From Promethearchaeota archaeon (lineage in GTDB: Archaea > Asgardarchaeota > Lokiarchaeia > Sigynarchaeales > SOKP01), in assembly GCA_016839425.1 (NCBI GenBank), contig JAEOUI010000166.1:1-7443 (forward strand): a stretch of 7,443 nucleotides of DNA. The letters are read 5' to 3'. Positions 6,495 through 7,443 of the stretch are shown here, one piece after another (the stretch's first letter is position 1; each line of letters opens with the position of its first letter). The position numbers and the translations under genes are program-made. A model generated the notes under the pieces. That model ran no database searches. It was not told the DNA's origin and worked only from the letters and a program-made list of their open reading frames with translations.

Positions 6495-6518
6495 AAGAAT
6501 TTCTGTTATAAAATTCTT
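6495..6518. repeat. Inverted repeat with 8-base arms next to the TATA-like stretch
   Basis: AAGAATTT (6495-6502) and AAATTCTT (6511-6518) are perfect reverse complements separated by eight bases. The repeat touches the TATA-like stretch before the downstream ligase, so it could be an operator. The mainly A/T arms would make a weak RNA hairpin, so a terminator role is less likely. Confidence 0.4.
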
Positions 6519-6531
6519 ATTAAAGCTCCGT

Positions 6532-6544
6532 TGAATAATATTCA
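6532..6544. repeat. Short palindrome TGAATA-A-TATTCA
   Basis: Two perfect six-base arms around a single central A lie 95 to 107 bases upstream of the downstream ligase ATG. The size fits the binding site of a dimeric helix-turn-helix regulator, but such palindromes also arise by chance in AT-rich DNA. Confidence 0.3.
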
Positions 6545-6591
6545 GTGTTTTGCATTAAGTGATTTATCTTTTTGTCAATCGCAAAAGGGAT

Positions 6592-7443
6592 TTATTTTAT
6601 TCGATTTTTTTTTACATCATAAGTGTTGTTTACTACATCCTCGTCAAGCCATTCTTCTTTTAGAATAAATCTTTGAATGAATTGGTTGGGATTTTTTGGA
6701 ATTTCTTTTTTAAACTCGATATATCTTGGAACCATGAAATAAGCGAGTTTTTCCTTGAGAAACTCATAAAATTGCTCGTGTGAAAGCGAACCTTTTTTCT
6801 TGGGTACAACGCATATTTTCAATTCTTTTGTATTCGTTGATTCGTCGAATACTTCGAATACGGCGCTTTCAACGACCAGAGGATGAGAATTTGCTACTCG
6901 TTCAACATCCATTGCAAAAAATATTTCGTTATTTCTTACGATCATATCATCTTTTCTACCTAAGAAATAAATATAACCCTCTTGGTCTTTATATCCAAAA
7001 TCACCAGTAAATACCCATCTATCTGATCCGATTTTCATTGATTCTTCATCATCCAAATTATAATATTCAAATTGAACGGGTAATTTTGCTCGAGAACATA
7101 TTTCACCGATGTTATCCCTTCCAGGAGGTAATTCGTTTCCTTTCGAATCAACGATTTTTATCTCGTATCCTTTAGCGGGCTTACCAACCGATCCGCTTTT
7201 ACCGCCTTTAGAACCTAAAATATTCATTGCAATTCCTACTCCCTCAATCAAGGTCCAAAATTCAATGATCTGGATTCCGAACCTCCTTTCTATGGTATCC
7301 CATATGGTCTTTAAGGCCCCAGGCCCAAATGCGTATTTTATCGAGTGTTTTCGTTCCTTTTCTGAGGGAGGTTGATTTACCAATTCAGACAAGTACGCAG
7401 AATAATAACAGAAACAATCAGGCTTGTATCGCTCAATATCGTC
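6592..7443 (-). CDS. CaiC-like adenylate-forming enzyme, diverged at catalytic motifs (N-terminal part off the window)
   Basis: This is the C-terminal half (283 residues visible) of an acyl-CoA synthetase superfamily protein; the frame stays open to the right edge, so TTG 7392 is not the start. Its order and spacing follow carnitine/crotonobetaine-CoA ligase (CaiC): FGPGAL, a region for A5, GKPAKGYEIKIVDSKGNELPPG, A7 FTGD (7003-7008 encode Thr-Gly), GYKDQEGYIYFLGRKDDM, then the small C-terminal domain with YFMVPRYIEF. Several key residues differ. A5 YGxTE reads WTLIE, keeping only the Glu; the hinge Asp before Arg is Gly; the A8 RGGE-like turn is RNNE; A10 reads PKNPNQFIQRFIL, with Phe (codon 6679-6681) where the catalytic lysine should be. 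The TGD motif remains. This suggests a protein that lost or changed the adenylation reaction, or binds acyl-CoA/AMP without full catalysis. The C-terminal tail is acidic then basic. The N-terminal phosphate loop cannot be seen, so its state is unknown. Confidence 0.85.
   Translation of the reverse strand, partial: DDIERYKPDCFCYYSAYLSELVNQPPSEKERKHSIKYAFGPGALKTIWDTIERRFGIQIIEFWTLIEGVGIAMNILGSKGGKSGSVGKPAKGYEIKIVDSKGNELPPGRDNIGEICSRAKLPVQFEYYNLDDEESMKIGSDRWVFTGDFGYKDQEGYIYFLGRKDDMIVRNNEIFFAMDVERVANSHPLVVESAVFEVFDESTNTKELKICVVPKKKGSLSHEQFYEFLKEKLAYFMVPRYIEFKKEIPKNPNQFIQRFILKEEWLDEDVVNNTYDVKKNRIK

Larger units (their letters stand above)
6438..6591 (-). promoter_or_regulatory. Spacer between the two ligase genes with a possible promoter
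   Basis: No gene is seen in these 154 AT-rich bases. On the - strand AATTATATATT (about 6484-6494) lies roughly 50 bases before the ligase ATG and is the best TATA-like stretch; it would give a leader of about 25 bases. Two inverted repeats, listed separately, lie upstream of it. No SD precedes the ATG, so the downstream ligase is probably transcribed from its own promoter. Confidence 0.35.

Noticed and set aside
6780..7375. Two + strand open frames (6780-7010 and 7109-7375)
   Set aside because: Both are antisense to the conserved CaiC-like gene and have no recognisable features.
1..7443. CRISPR arrays, tRNA or rRNA genes, transposase genes, attachment sites
   Set aside because: No regularly spaced repeats, cloverleaf-like sequence, rRNA blocks or mobile-element proteins were seen on either strand.

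Overview
The window looks like chromosomal DNA from an archaeon, most likely an Asgard archaeon (Promethearchaeota, Lokiarchaeia-like). The reasons are an archaeal-type 20S proteasome alpha subunit, a Rab/Ras-like small GTPase with all five G-motifs intact, AT-rich DNA, AT-rich spacers with T-rich tracts after genes, and Shine-Dalgarno (SD) sites visible only in front of operon-internal genes. The lineage is inferred from gene content alone. I see no rRNA, tRNA, CRISPR array, transposon or integration site.

Left part, + strand (1-2747): a three-gene ABC cassette. It holds an ATP-binding subunit (start codon off the left edge), a six-helix ABC-2 type permease overlapping it by four bases, and a secreted, C-terminally anchored surface protein. 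The last two genes each have a strong SD. For the surface protein the SD points to an ACG codon at 1935, not to a standard start codon. The unit ends in a T-rich tract. The cassette probably exports something or remodels the envelope; its substrate cannot be read from the sequence.

Middle part, - strand (2851-4228): psmA (proteasome alpha) with a small GTPase gene upstream in the same orientation. The SBDS/exosome genes that often follow psmA in archaea are absent; psmA instead runs tail to tail into the ABC cassette. A 209-base divergent spacer (4229-4437) holds a cluster of TATTG/CAATA elements and separates the GTPase from a small, very basic, helical protein of unknown function on the + strand (4438-4722).

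Right part, - strand (4719-7443): two adenylate-forming enzymes of the acyl-CoA synthetase superfamily, the upstream one cut by the right edge. The downstream one has the ATP-binding and hinge motifs but Asn where the C-terminal (A10) catalytic lysine is expected. The upstream one resembles the CaiC group and has diverged at the A5, hinge/A8 and A10 motifs. This pair is the most unusual signal here. I see no defence system or clearly new multi-gene system; the best leads are the altered ligase pair, the apparent ACG start, the GTPase operator-like cluster and the unknown basic protein.
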